Shown piece by piece: positions 1-5,558 of a stretch of DNA of 12,354 nt (position 1 is the stretch's first letter; every line of letters begins with the position of its first letter). This stretch comes from UMGS621 sp964468815 (GTDB lineage: Bacteria > Bacillota > Clostridia > Christensenellales > Borkfalkiaceae): contig CAYXWN010000045.1 of the NCBI GenBank assembly GCA_964468815.1, forward strand, positions 1 to 12,354, read 5' to 3'. The translations under genes and the position numbers were made by a program. The notes beneath the pieces were generated by a model. The model had not been told where the DNA came from. It made no database searches and saw only the letters and a list, made by a program, of their open reading frames with translations.

Positions 1-65
1 TCAAGCGGTTAAGACGCCGCCCTCTCACGGCGGAAACAGGGGTTCGATTCCCCTAGGGGCTACCA
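1..65 (+). tRNA. tRNA-Glu (anticodon CTC), 5' end cut by the window
   Basis: The window opens inside the D arm. The anticodon stem CCGCC (17-21) pairs with GGCGG (29-33) and encloses a 7-base loop whose anticodon, bases 24-26, is CTC, reading the Glu codon GAG. The T arm is AGGGG / TTCGATT / CCCCT, followed by the 3' acceptor strand AGGGGCT, a discriminator A and a genomically encoded CCA (63-65). About ten bases of the 5' end (acceptor strand and start of the D arm) lie upstream of the window. The encoded CCA fits Bacillota and many other bacteria. The identity follows directly from the anticodon; the Glu assignment is firm, since no other amino acid is read by CTC in the standard code. Confidence 0.95.
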
Positions 66-71
66 AAAGAA

Positions 72-117
72 TGTCGAATTTATCTCGATAAAAAGAGATG
101 CGTTCGGCGTTTTTTTT
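72..117 (+). terminator. Probable intrinsic terminator of the tRNA-Glu transcript
   Basis: A hairpin with outer arm TGTCGAA (72-78) and TTCGGCG (103-109), a short mismatched stretch, and an inner arm ATCTC (82-86) / GAGAT (95-99) is followed at once by eight T (110-117). The stem is imperfect, with two or three GU pairs and an internal loop, so efficiency is uncertain. A competing 8-bp stem, AAAAGAGA (91-98) with TCTCTTTT (120-127), also exists. The position right after a tRNA and before a new promoter supports a terminator. Confidence 0.6.
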
Positions 118-167
118 ATTCTCTTTTAGCGTACGGAAAAGATTTTTTCTAATAATTCATTTAGATA

Positions 168-196
168 TTGACTTGTTTTGTTCGGTATGTTATAAT
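168..196 (+). promoter_or_regulatory. Sigma-A promoter of the sugar-kinase operon (extended -10)
   Basis: The -35 box TTGACT (168-173, five of six consensus bases) and the -10 box TATAAT (191-196, six of six) are separated by 17 bp. The bases TG at 188-189 plus one further base give an extended -10 (TGnTATAAT). The expected start of transcription is near 203, about 50 nt before the first ATG. It should drive the fructokinase, isomerase and ROK genes. I see no clear operator palindrome around it. Confidence 0.88.
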
Positions 197-252
197 GAAA
201 AAAACATTAAAGTTATCCGTAAAAGAACGGAAACAAATGCGAGGAGAAAGAG

Positions 253-1134
253 ATGATTTTAAGTATAGGCGAAATTCTCGCCGATATGATAGGCGACGAA
301 ACGGAAAGCGGATTATGCTTTTCGGCATTTTGCGGCGGCGCGCCGTTTAACGTTGCGGTAAACGCAAAGCAAGCGGGCGCAAAGGTCGGTTTTATCGGCA
401 GAGTGGGGAGAGATCCGATCGGTAAGTTTCTCTTGGATTTTTCGAGAAAAGCCGAGTTCGATTATCTCGATATCCAAACGGACGAGGTGAGAAATACGAC
501 GCTTGCGTTCGTGACCTTGACGAACGGAGAACGCGATTTTGCGTTTTTTCGGCACGAAACGGCGGATTTTAACATGAATGAGTCGGAAATCAATCTTGAA
601 AAATACGACGGATTGCATATCGTTCATTTAGGCTCTCTGATGTTGTCCGAAGAACGGGGCAGGTCGTTTGCAAAGGAAATTGTCCGAAAGGTTCGTGCGG
701 CGAAGAAACAATTATCCTTTGACGTGAATTTTCGTATGGATTTATACGGGAGTTTAGCAGATGCGATAGCGGCGTATCAGCCCTTTGTGGACGAGGCGGA
801 TATATTGAAATTTTCCGAAGACGAAATAACGGCGTATACGGGAAAAGAAAATTTGGACGAGGCGATTGCCGCCATGAGTCGCAAAGACAGGCTGTTGCTT
901 GTCACCTTAGGCAGCGAGGGAAGCATGTACGTTTATAACGGCGAAACGGGAATCGTTCCGACGAGCAAGGTAACGCCCGTGGATACGACGGGCGCAGGGG
1001 ACGCGTTTTTCGGAACGGTGCTTGCCATGCTGGACGGAAAAGAATTTACGAAAGAAAATATAGAGTTTGCGCTTAAAAAAGGAAATGAAGCAGGCGCGAA
1101 AGCAACGCAATTCAAAGGAGCGATAAAATTATGA
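253..1134 (+). CDS. PfkB-family fructokinase
   Basis: This 293-residue cytoplasmic sugar kinase most likely phosphorylates fructose to fructose-6-phosphate with ATP. It shows the family layout: an N-terminal GGAPFNVA sugar-binding loop (28-35), the GFIGRVGRDPIG strand-turn (46-57), FDVNFR (156-161), and the C-terminal PfkB signature DTTGAGDAF (244-252), whose last Asp, D250, is the expected catalytic base and whose GAG forms the anion hole. Length is normal for bacterial fructokinases (about 290-320). The start is set by AGGAG at 242-246, six bases before the ATG. The stop TGA overlaps the next gene's ATG (ATGA at 1131-1134), so the two are probably translationally coupled. The neighbour isomerase also handles fructose-6-phosphate, which supports fructose over ribose or nucleosides as substrate. 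Other PfkB substrates, such as 2-keto-3-deoxygluconate, cannot be excluded. Confidence 0.85.
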   Translation: MILSIGEILADMIGDETESGLCFSAFCGGAPFNVAVNAKQAGAKVGFIGRVGRDPIGKFLLDFSRKAEFDYLDIQTDEVRNTTLAFVTLTNGERDFAFFRHETADFNMNESEINLEKYDGLHIVHLGSLMLSEERGRSFAKEIVRKVRAAKKQLSFDVNFRMDLYGSLADAIAAYQPFVDEADILKFSEDEITAYTGKENLDEAIAAMSRKDRLLLVTLGSEGSMYVYNGETGIVPTSKVTPVDTTGAGDAFFGTVLAMLDGKEFTKENIEFALKKGNEAGAKATQFKGAIKL

Positions 1135-2228
1135 AAGATATTGAAAAGATTGTAAAAGATATTGAAAAGATTGTAAAAGAGCCGATTTTTTTTGAACGTA
1201 ACAGAGTTTACAGAATTTATCTCGGCGGAAAGCAGTACACAAAGATATTCGATGATCCGACGTATGACGACGGAACGGATAATTTTTTCCCGGAAGAATG
1301 GATTGCGAGTAAGGTAAAGGCGATCAATCCGAAATATTTCGGGGAGCGCGACGGCGTTTCTGTGGTAAAAGGAACGAATTTGTTTTTCGACGATTTATTA
1401 AAAGATTATCAAGCCGAACTTTTAGGCAATCGCAAATACGATTGTTTAGTGAAGTTTTTAGACAGCGCGATCCGCTTGCCGTTTCAGGTGCATCCCACGA
1501 AAGAGTTCAGTCGGAAAAATTTTAATTCGGAATACGGAAAAACCGAAGCGTGGCTTGTGGTGGAAACGAGAGAGAACGCCAAATTGTATTTCGGCTTTAA
1601 GGACGAGATAACGAAGGAAAAGCTGGCGGAGTTGGAAGAAAAGAGCGAAATCGAAAAGGACGTCATGGGAAACCTTCTTTACGGAGTTGACGTAAAAGTC
1701 GGTGACGTTTGGTTAATCAAGGCAGGCTTGATTCATGCGTTGGGCGCAGGGTGTACCGTCGTCGAGGTGCAAGAGCCGACCGATTTCACCATACAACCGG
1801 AACGCTGGTGCGGCGATTATCATATTTCTTATGAAGAAGAGTATATCGGTTTGGATAAATCTACGGCGTTAGACGCGATCAATTACGATATATACGGAGA
1901 AAAAGCCGTCGCTTACGCAAAGGTGAATCCGAAAATCACGATCGACACGCCGACGTATACAAAAGAAGAATTGATTACGTATCGCGATACGCCGTGTTTC
2001 GGCGAAAATCGGCACGTAATTAAAAACGGCGGAAGTTTCGTTATGGATTATGCGCCGAGCGTGTATATTTGTCTTTCCGGGAACGCCGTAATTAAGGGCG
2101 ACGGATACGAACGGAAAATCAAGAAAGGCGATTATTTTTATTTGCCGTACGTCGCGGAGGGAAAGTTTACCGTAACGACGGATACGGAAGCAACGTTGAT
2201 CGAGTGTTTGCCCAGCGAGCAGGCTTAA
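1131..2228 (+). CDS. manA: Class I mannose-6-phosphate isomerase (cupin, zinc enzyme)
   Basis: This 365-residue enzyme is predicted to interconvert mannose-6-phosphate and fructose-6-phosphate. The zinc ligands of type I isomerases are visible: Q119 and H121 in LPFQVHPTKE, E139 in GKTEAWLVV, and H202 in the signature AGLIHALGAGCTVVEVQEPTDFT (198-220). A C-terminal cupin-like portion (about 290-360) includes KKGDYFYLP. Length is close to E. coli ManA (about 390) though somewhat shorter, so a helical insertion may be reduced. A ribosome site AAAGGAG (1114-1120) lies 10 nt upstream, and the ATG overlaps the fructokinase stop. The N terminus is unusual: residues 2-8 (KDIEKIV) are repeated exactly as 9-15 before the family-like part begins at EPIFFERNRVYR. 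Only the first copy follows an ATG, so the start is fixed. The symbol manA is given by family similarity; the bacterial names pmi and manA are used interchangeably. Confidence 0.87.
   Translation: MKDIEKIVKDIEKIVKEPIFFERNRVYRIYLGGKQYTKIFDDPTYDDGTDNFFPEEWIASKVKAINPKYFGERDGVSVVKGTNLFFDDLLKDYQAELLGNRKYDCLVKFLDSAIRLPFQVHPTKEFSRKNFNSEYGKTEAWLVVETRENAKLYFGFKDEITKEKLAELEEKSEIEKDVMGNLLYGVDVKVGDVWLIKAGLIHALGAGCTVVEVQEPTDFTIQPERWCGDYHISYEEEYIGLDKSTALDAINYDIYGEKAVAYAKVNPKITIDTPTYTKEELITYRDTPCFGENRHVIKNGGSFVMDYAPSVYICLSGNAVIKGDGYERKIKKGDYFYLPYVAEGKFTVTTDTEATLIECLPSEQA
1134..1175 (+). repeat. Perfect 21-bp tandem duplication in the isomerase N terminus
   Basis: The 21-bp unit beginning AAAGATATTGAAAAG occurs at 1134-1154 and again, without any mismatch, at 1155-1175. 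Five further bases (AAAGA) continue the pattern. It is in frame and encodes KDIEKIV twice. Absence of even silent differences suggests a recent slippage duplication or a copy-number-variable tract. Confidence 0.97.
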
Positions 2229-2243
2229 AAACAGTTTGGAAGA

Positions 2244-3215
2244 ATGAGCGTGGAAACAAAATATTATATCGGATTTGATATCGGCGGAACGAAGTGCGCC
2301 CAAATATTGGGAAAAGTAACGGATATGCGCCCGGAAATATTGCTAAGAGAGGAGTTCGCAACGAAAGATTTTTCGCCCGCGCAAACGCTTGAACGTTTTT
2401 CGGAATTTGTCGAAAAAGTAAAAGAAGAAAAGTCTGTTTCGGGAATCGGAATCAGTTGCGGCGGTCCGCTTGACAGCAAGAGGGGCATTATTATGTCGCC
2501 GCCGAGTTTGCCTCTTTGGGACAATATTGAAATCGTCGACTATTTTGAAAGCAAATTCGGGATTAAAACCTATTTGCAAAACGACGCAAACGCATGCGCG
2601 GTCGCAGAGTGGCGTTTCGGCGCGGGAAAAGGGTTTGAGAACGTCGTTTTTCTCACTTTCGGAACAGGGTTCGGCGCAGGACTTATTTTAAACGGAAAAC
2701 TTTACGCCGGCACGAGCGATAACGCAGGCGAGATCGGACATGTAAGACTGACGGAAAAAGGACCGATCGGATATCGCAAGAGCGGTTCTTGCGAGGGGTA
2801 TTGCAGCGGAAGCGGCATGGCGCGGTTGGCGAAGATTATGGCAAGCCGAAAACGCTTGAAAAATTCGTTTCGCGAATATCTCGACGCCATCGGCGGAGAG
2901 GAAAAAATTTCGGCAAAAACGCTTGCCGAATACGCAAGGCGCGGAAATTCTTTCTGCTTGGCTGTTTATAAAAAAAGCGGAGAAATGTTGGGAAAAACGC
3001 TCTCTATTTTAATAGACGTGTTGAATCCGCAAAGAATCGTGATCGGCGGCGTGTATATGCGCGCGCACGATTTGTTGTATCCGTCCGCGCGTAAGGTTAT
3101 GGAAAAAGAATGTCTATCCTTTTGCTTAAAGAACGTAGAGGTTTGTCCTGCCGGTTTGGGGGAAAACATAGGCGATTTTGCCGCTCTCTCTATTGCGCAA
3201 GGCGATTTTTTATAA
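2244..3215 (+). CDS. ROK-family sugar kinase (glucokinase / mannokinase / fructokinase type)
   Basis: This 323-residue cytoplasmic kinase has the ROK/ASKHA layout: phosphate-1 loop DIGGTK (12-17), SCGGPLD (71-77), catalytic Asp D114 in QNDANACAVAEWRFG, phosphate-2 loop TFGTGFGAG (138-146), and EIGH (163-166). ROK enzymes usually carry a zinc site, CxCGxxGCxE, after that His. Here the stretch is GYRKSGSCEGYCSGSG (176-191): two of the three Cys are replaced (by G176 and R178 in my alignment), H166 and C183 remain, so zinc binding is doubtful. From memory, a Clostridia subgroup of ROK proteins has a similar SCEG/SFEG version. No helix-turn-helix precedes the kinase domain, so it is an enzyme and not an XylR/NagC-type repressor. 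It follows the isomerase by 15 nt with a weak GGAAG ribosome site (2238-2242 region). Context suggests glucose, mannose or fructose as substrate; the sequence alone does not decide. Confidence 0.82.
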   Translation: MSVETKYYIGFDIGGTKCAQILGKVTDMRPEILLREEFATKDFSPAQTLERFSEFVEKVKEEKSVSGIGISCGGPLDSKRGIIMSPPSLPLWDNIEIVDYFESKFGIKTYLQNDANACAVAEWRFGAGKGFENVVFLTFGTGFGAGLILNGKLYAGTSDNAGEIGHVRLTEKGPIGYRKSGSCEGYCSGSGMARLAKIMASRKRLKNSFREYLDAIGGEEKISAKTLAEYARRGNSFCLAVYKKSGEMLGKTLSILIDVLNPQRIVIGGVYMRAHDLLYPSARKVMEKECLSFCLKNVEVCPAGLGENIGDFAALSIAQGDFL

Positions 3216-3264
3216 ATTAGGTAGAGAATAAAAAATCCCGTTCGTAAGTCCGCCGTTCGCGTTC

Positions 3265-3284
3265 GGAATGAAAGCGTTCTTTTT
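3265..3284 (+). terminator. Weak terminator-like hairpin after the sugar-kinase operon
   Basis: The six-base arm GGAATG (3265-3270) pairs with CGTTCT (3275-3280), allowing two GU pairs, around the loop AAAG, and five T follow (3280-3284). The stem is short and AU/GU-rich, so it may only be partial. It is the only terminator candidate between the ROK kinase and the deacetylase gene, and lies 18 nt before the latter's ATG. Confidence 0.3.
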
Positions 3285-3301
3285 GACGCAAACTAGCGAA
3301 T

Positions 3302-4153
3302 ATGAAAAAGCGATTGTGTTTATGGCTACTATTGCCTTTCTTTTTCATTTTTCCGACGGGGAACGGACAATCGGAGGACGTGCCGAAAATAATGCCCGTT
3401 CTCATGTATCACGCCGTTTTGAATAGCAGAACGGGCGTTTATATCGTATCCGAGGCACAACTTGAAAGCGATTTGAAAGAACTGAAAGCGCGCGGATATG
3501 AATTTGTTTTTCCGTCCGAGGTGGTGGATTACGTCTACGGAAAGGGAAGTTTGCCGAATAAGCCGATAATGCTTACGTTTGACGACGGGCATTATAACAA
3601 TTTATATTATGCTTTGCCGTTGTTGATAAAATATCGTGCAAAGGCGAATATCAACGTCGTCGGGCGATTCAGCGACTATACGACGCGCTCCGGCGATATT
3701 GATAATCCTAATTATTCTCACTTGACTTGGGCGGAAATCGCGACGTTGTGGAACAGCGGTTACGTCGAAATCGGCAATCACACCTACGATATGCATAATT
3801 ACGAGCCGCGTTACGGAATTGCGCCAAAGACGGGAGAAGGAGAGGAAGATTACCGTGCGTCGCTTTCTGCGGACGTAAAACGGTTGCAAGACAAGATTTA
3901 CGACGCGGCGGGACGGTATCCGACCGTATTCGCTTATCCGTTCGGAAAATATAACGATACCGCGCGCGACGTGCTCGATTCGCTTGGGGTTACCATGAAG
4001 ATGACGTGTAACGAGGGTGTCAACGTGATAAAAAAGGGCGATGTCGAGCGACTTTCTTTTATACGTCGGTATAATAGAAGCGGACGTTACGCAACGGCTG
4101 AACTTTTAGAACGTATCGCACGGGACGAAAAAAAAGCGCGTGAAAATCTTTGA
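3302..4153 (+). CDS. Exported NodB-fold polysaccharide deacetylase
   Basis: This 283-residue protein is predicted to remove N-acetyl (or O-acetyl) groups from a cell-surface glycan such as peptidoglycan, outside the membrane. Residues 1-20 (MKKRLCLWLLLPFFFIFPTG) have a basic n-region and a hydrophobic core, so it is exported or membrane-anchored; no clear lipobox or AxA cleavage site is present. NodB motifs are visible: motif 1 TFDDG (92-96, catalytic base and metal Asp D94/D95), motif 2 NHTYDMH (159-165, metal His H160 and H165), motif 3 AYPFGKYND (211-219). An N-terminal LMYHAV (34-39) is common in the PgaB/PdaA-like branch. An in-frame TGA at 3284-3286 and no other start codon upstream fix ATG 3302 as the earliest start, but no good ribosome site precedes it. 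It has no obvious functional link to the flanking sugar or pyrimidine genes. The exact substrate is not inferable. Confidence 0.85.
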   Translation: MKKRLCLWLLLPFFFIFPTGNGQSEDVPKIMPVLMYHAVLNSRTGVYIVSEAQLESDLKELKARGYEFVFPSEVVDYVYGKGSLPNKPIMLTFDDGHYNNLYYALPLLIKYRAKANINVVGRFSDYTTRSGDIDNPNYSHLTWAEIATLWNSGYVEIGNHTYDMHNYEPRYGIAPKTGEGEEDYRASLSADVKRLQDKIYDAAGRYPTVFAYPFGKYNDTARDVLDSLGVTMKMTCNEGVNVIKKGDVERLSFIRRYNRSGRYATAELLERIARDEKKARENL

Positions 4154-4169
4154 ACCGCGTATTTTTCGT

Positions 4170-4199
4170 TTGACAAAGCGGAGGGGATTGTATTATAAT
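4170..4199 (+). promoter_or_regulatory. Consensus sigma-A promoter of the pyrimidine operon
   Basis: The -35 box TTGACA (4170-4175) and the -10 box TATAAT (4194-4199) both match consensus at every base, with an 18-bp spacer. The expected start is near G4206/A4207, leaving a leader of about 160 nt before the pyrC ATG. A promoter this strong on a biosynthetic operon fits control after initiation, by attenuation in the leader, rather than by an activator. Confidence 0.92.
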
Positions 4200-4283
4200 A
4201 ACCGTGATCATGGGAATGCGTAAGAGGCGCGCCCGCGGTTACATCTTTAAGAACGGTACGGGATGCCGTCAAGATGAAAAATC

Positions 4284-4312
4284 GGGTGGGTTAGGTCAAC
4301 CTACGCCTTTTT
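4284..4312 (+). other. P3 hairpin followed by five T: possible upstream terminator or pause hairpin
   Basis: GTGGGTT (4286-4292) pairs with AACCTAC (4298-4304) with one GU pair, around the loop AGGTC; GG (4284-4285) can add two pairs with CC (4306-4307) past a bulged G. TTTTT (4308-4312) follows at once. It resembles a weak intrinsic terminator or a U-rich pause signal in the pyr leader, ahead of the stronger terminator. Confidence 0.45.
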
Positions 4313-4324
4313 CATGTAACGATT

Positions 4325-4346
4325 CCCGCCGTCGGCGGGATTTTTT
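4325..4346 (+). terminator. Strong intrinsic terminator (attenuator) upstream of pyrC
   Basis: A perfect six-pair GC stem, CCCGCC (4325-4330) and GGCGGG (4334-4339), with loop GTC, is followed by A and six T (4341-4346). It lies after the pyr promoter and only 18 nt before the pyrC ATG, ahead of its ribosome site, so it must be passed for the operon to be expressed. That position marks it as an attenuator or the end of a separate small RNA. Confidence 0.88.
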
Positions 4347-4364
4347 CATAAAAGGAGAAAAGGA

Positions 4365-5558
4365 ATGAAAGTTTTCGATTGGAACGTCGAGCAAGAACGC
4401 GAATATGATGTTTCGTCGTCTTTTTCTTTCGTTTCTTCTCATCGGTACGTATTGTTTCCGGGTTTTGTCGATGTTCACGTGCATCTGAGAGAACCCGGTT
4501 TTTCTTATAAAGAGCGCATTTTGACGGGAACGCGCGCCGCTGCGCGCGGCGGATATACGGCGGTTTGCTGTATGCCCAACCTCAACCCTTGTCCGGATAC
4601 CCCCGATCATATGAGATTGTTGACCGATCTCATCGAACGCGACTCCGCGATTTCGGTTTTTCCTTATGCGACGATAACCGTTGGGGAGAAAGGCGAAGCG
4701 TTGACCGATTTCGGCGCGTTAAAGTCCGTTGCAATCGCGTTTTCGGACGACGGAAAGGGCGTGCAAGACGAATCGCTCATGAGAAGAGCCATGCAGTCGG
4801 CTGTAAAAGAAGGCGTAATGATCGTCGCGCATTGCGAAGATAATCGCTTACTGAACGGCGGCTATATTCACGACGGGGCTTATGCTCGCAGAAACGGACA
4901 TCGCGGAATTTCTTCGGAGAGCGAATGGCGGCAGATCGAGCGCGATTTAAGGCTTGCCGAAGAAACGGGCGCGGCGTATCACGTTTGCCATATTTCCACA
5001 AAAGAAAGCGTATCGTTGATTCGGGCGGCAAAGGCGCGCGGAGTAAACGTTACGTGCGAAACCGCGCCGCACTATCTTGTTTTGGACGAGAGCGATCTTC
5101 GAGAAGAGGGACGCTTTAAGATGAATCCGCCTCTTCGGGAAAAGGCGGATCGCCTCGCTTTAATCGACGGAATCGTTGACGGGACGATCGACGTGATTGC
5201 AACCGATCACGCGCCTCATGCGGAGTCGGAAAAGGCGTTGGGACTGGAAAAGAGCGCGATGGGGATCGTTGGGCTGGAAACGGCGTTTCCCGTTCTCTAT
5301 ACCGAACTTGTATTGACGGGCGTGATTTCGCTTGAAAAATTGATTGAATTGATGAGCATCAATCCGCGTAAGCGGTTCGGAATTCCGAATGAGGGTGAAA
5401 CGCTTTGGGATTTGTCGCAGGAATATAAAATAGATGCAAGCCGTTTTCTTTCAATGGGGCGCGCAACGCCTTTCGACGGGAGAACGGTTCGGGGGAAATG
5501 CTTGATGACGAAAGTAAACGGGAGGATCGTATGGTCAGAGAATTTGACAGAAAGATAA
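4365..5558 (+). CDS. pyrC: Dihydroorotase (class I), compact form
   Basis: This enzyme closes carbamoyl-aspartate to dihydroorotate, the third step of UMP synthesis. The 397-residue protein is a zinc amidohydrolase with HVHLREPG (38-45; metal His H38 and H40), MPNLNP (70-75), FSDDGKGV (126-133; Asp in place of the carboxylated Lys, typical of the class I bacterial type), H156 in IVAHCED, H209 in HVCHIST, NPPLR (254-258) and the ATDHAPH metal Asp D281. Usual length is about 420-430. The HVH motif normally starts near residue 55-60 but here at 38, and the C-terminal GxxADLVIFDP strand is cut to ETLWDLSQEY (345-354), so both ends of the accessory beta-sandwich are reduced. AAAGGAG at 4351-4357 lies 7 nt upstream; an in-frame TAA at 4317-4319 with no start codon in between rules out a longer version. 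Its end overlaps carA by 28 nt. Confidence 0.95.
   Translation: MKVFDWNVEQEREYDVSSSFSFVSSHRYVLFPGFVDVHVHLREPGFSYKERILTGTRAAARGGYTAVCCMPNLNPCPDTPDHMRLLTDLIERDSAISVFPYATITVGEKGEALTDFGALKSVAIAFSDDGKGVQDESLMRRAMQSAVKEGVMIVAHCEDNRLLNGGYIHDGAYARRNGHRGISSESEWRQIERDLRLAEETGAAYHVCHISTKESVSLIRAAKARGVNVTCETAPHYLVLDESDLREEGRFKMNPPLREKADRLALIDGIVDGTIDVIATDHAPHAESEKALGLEKSAMGIVGLETAFPVLYTELVLTGVISLEKLIELMSINPRKRFGIPNEGETLWDLSQEYKIDASRFLSMGRATPFDGRTVRGKCLMTKVNGRIVWSENLTER

Larger units (their letters stand above)
4206..4364 (+). promoter_or_regulatory. Structured 5' leader of the pyr operon, putative transcription-attenuation switch
   Basis: Visible pairings: P1, GGGAAT (4212-4217) plus CGT (4219-4221) with ACG (4319-4321) plus ATTCCC (4322-4327), one bulged G; P2, CATCTT (4242-4247) with AAGATG (4271-4276), capped by ACGGTA (4253-4258) with TGCCGT (4264-4269); P3, GTGGGTT (4286-4292) with AACCTAC (4298-4304). 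An alternative stem GTTACAT (4238-4244) with ATGTAAC (4314-4320) competes with both P1 and P2. The 3' arm of P1 includes 4325-4327, the first three bases of the terminator stem, so P1 and the full terminator exclude each other. Stretch 4222-4237 holds GC-rich palindromes GGCGCGCC (4226-4233) and CCGCGG (4233-4238). I find no PyrR-type binding loop and do not match the whole to a riboswitch class. Alternatives: an independent small RNA ending at the terminator, or control through translation of a short leader frame. Confidence 0.6.

Noticed and set aside
168..350. A 60-codon open frame starting over the first promoter
   Set aside because: It spans the -35 and -10 boxes and overlaps the start of the fructokinase in another frame; its product is low-complexity and Lys/Arg-rich, with no ribosome site.
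1869..2303. A 144-codon open frame on the minus strand
   Set aside because: It is fully antisense to the isomerase and the ROK gene start, resembles no family, and is the sort of shadow frame expected in CpG-rich coding DNA. Other antisense frames were rejected on the same grounds.
4136..4168. Possible terminator after the deacetylase (GCGCG to CGCG followed by a T run)
   Set aside because: Only four or five pairs with a 15-base loop; too weak to call.
4284..4307. Resemblance of GGGTGGGT to the T-box antiterminator core
   Set aside because: The ACCGCG that should follow GGTGG is missing, the leader is too short for a normal stem I with specifier loop, and pyrC is not a typical T-box target.
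4206..4346. PyrR binding loop in the pyr leader
   Set aside because: I looked for a purine-rich loop like TCCAGAGAGGCT and found none; GAGG at 4224-4227 lacks the rest of the consensus.
5498..5530. Upstream in-frame ATG extending carA by 11 residues
   Set aside because: The added residues are not family-like, and GGAGG at 5521-5525 points to ATG 5531.
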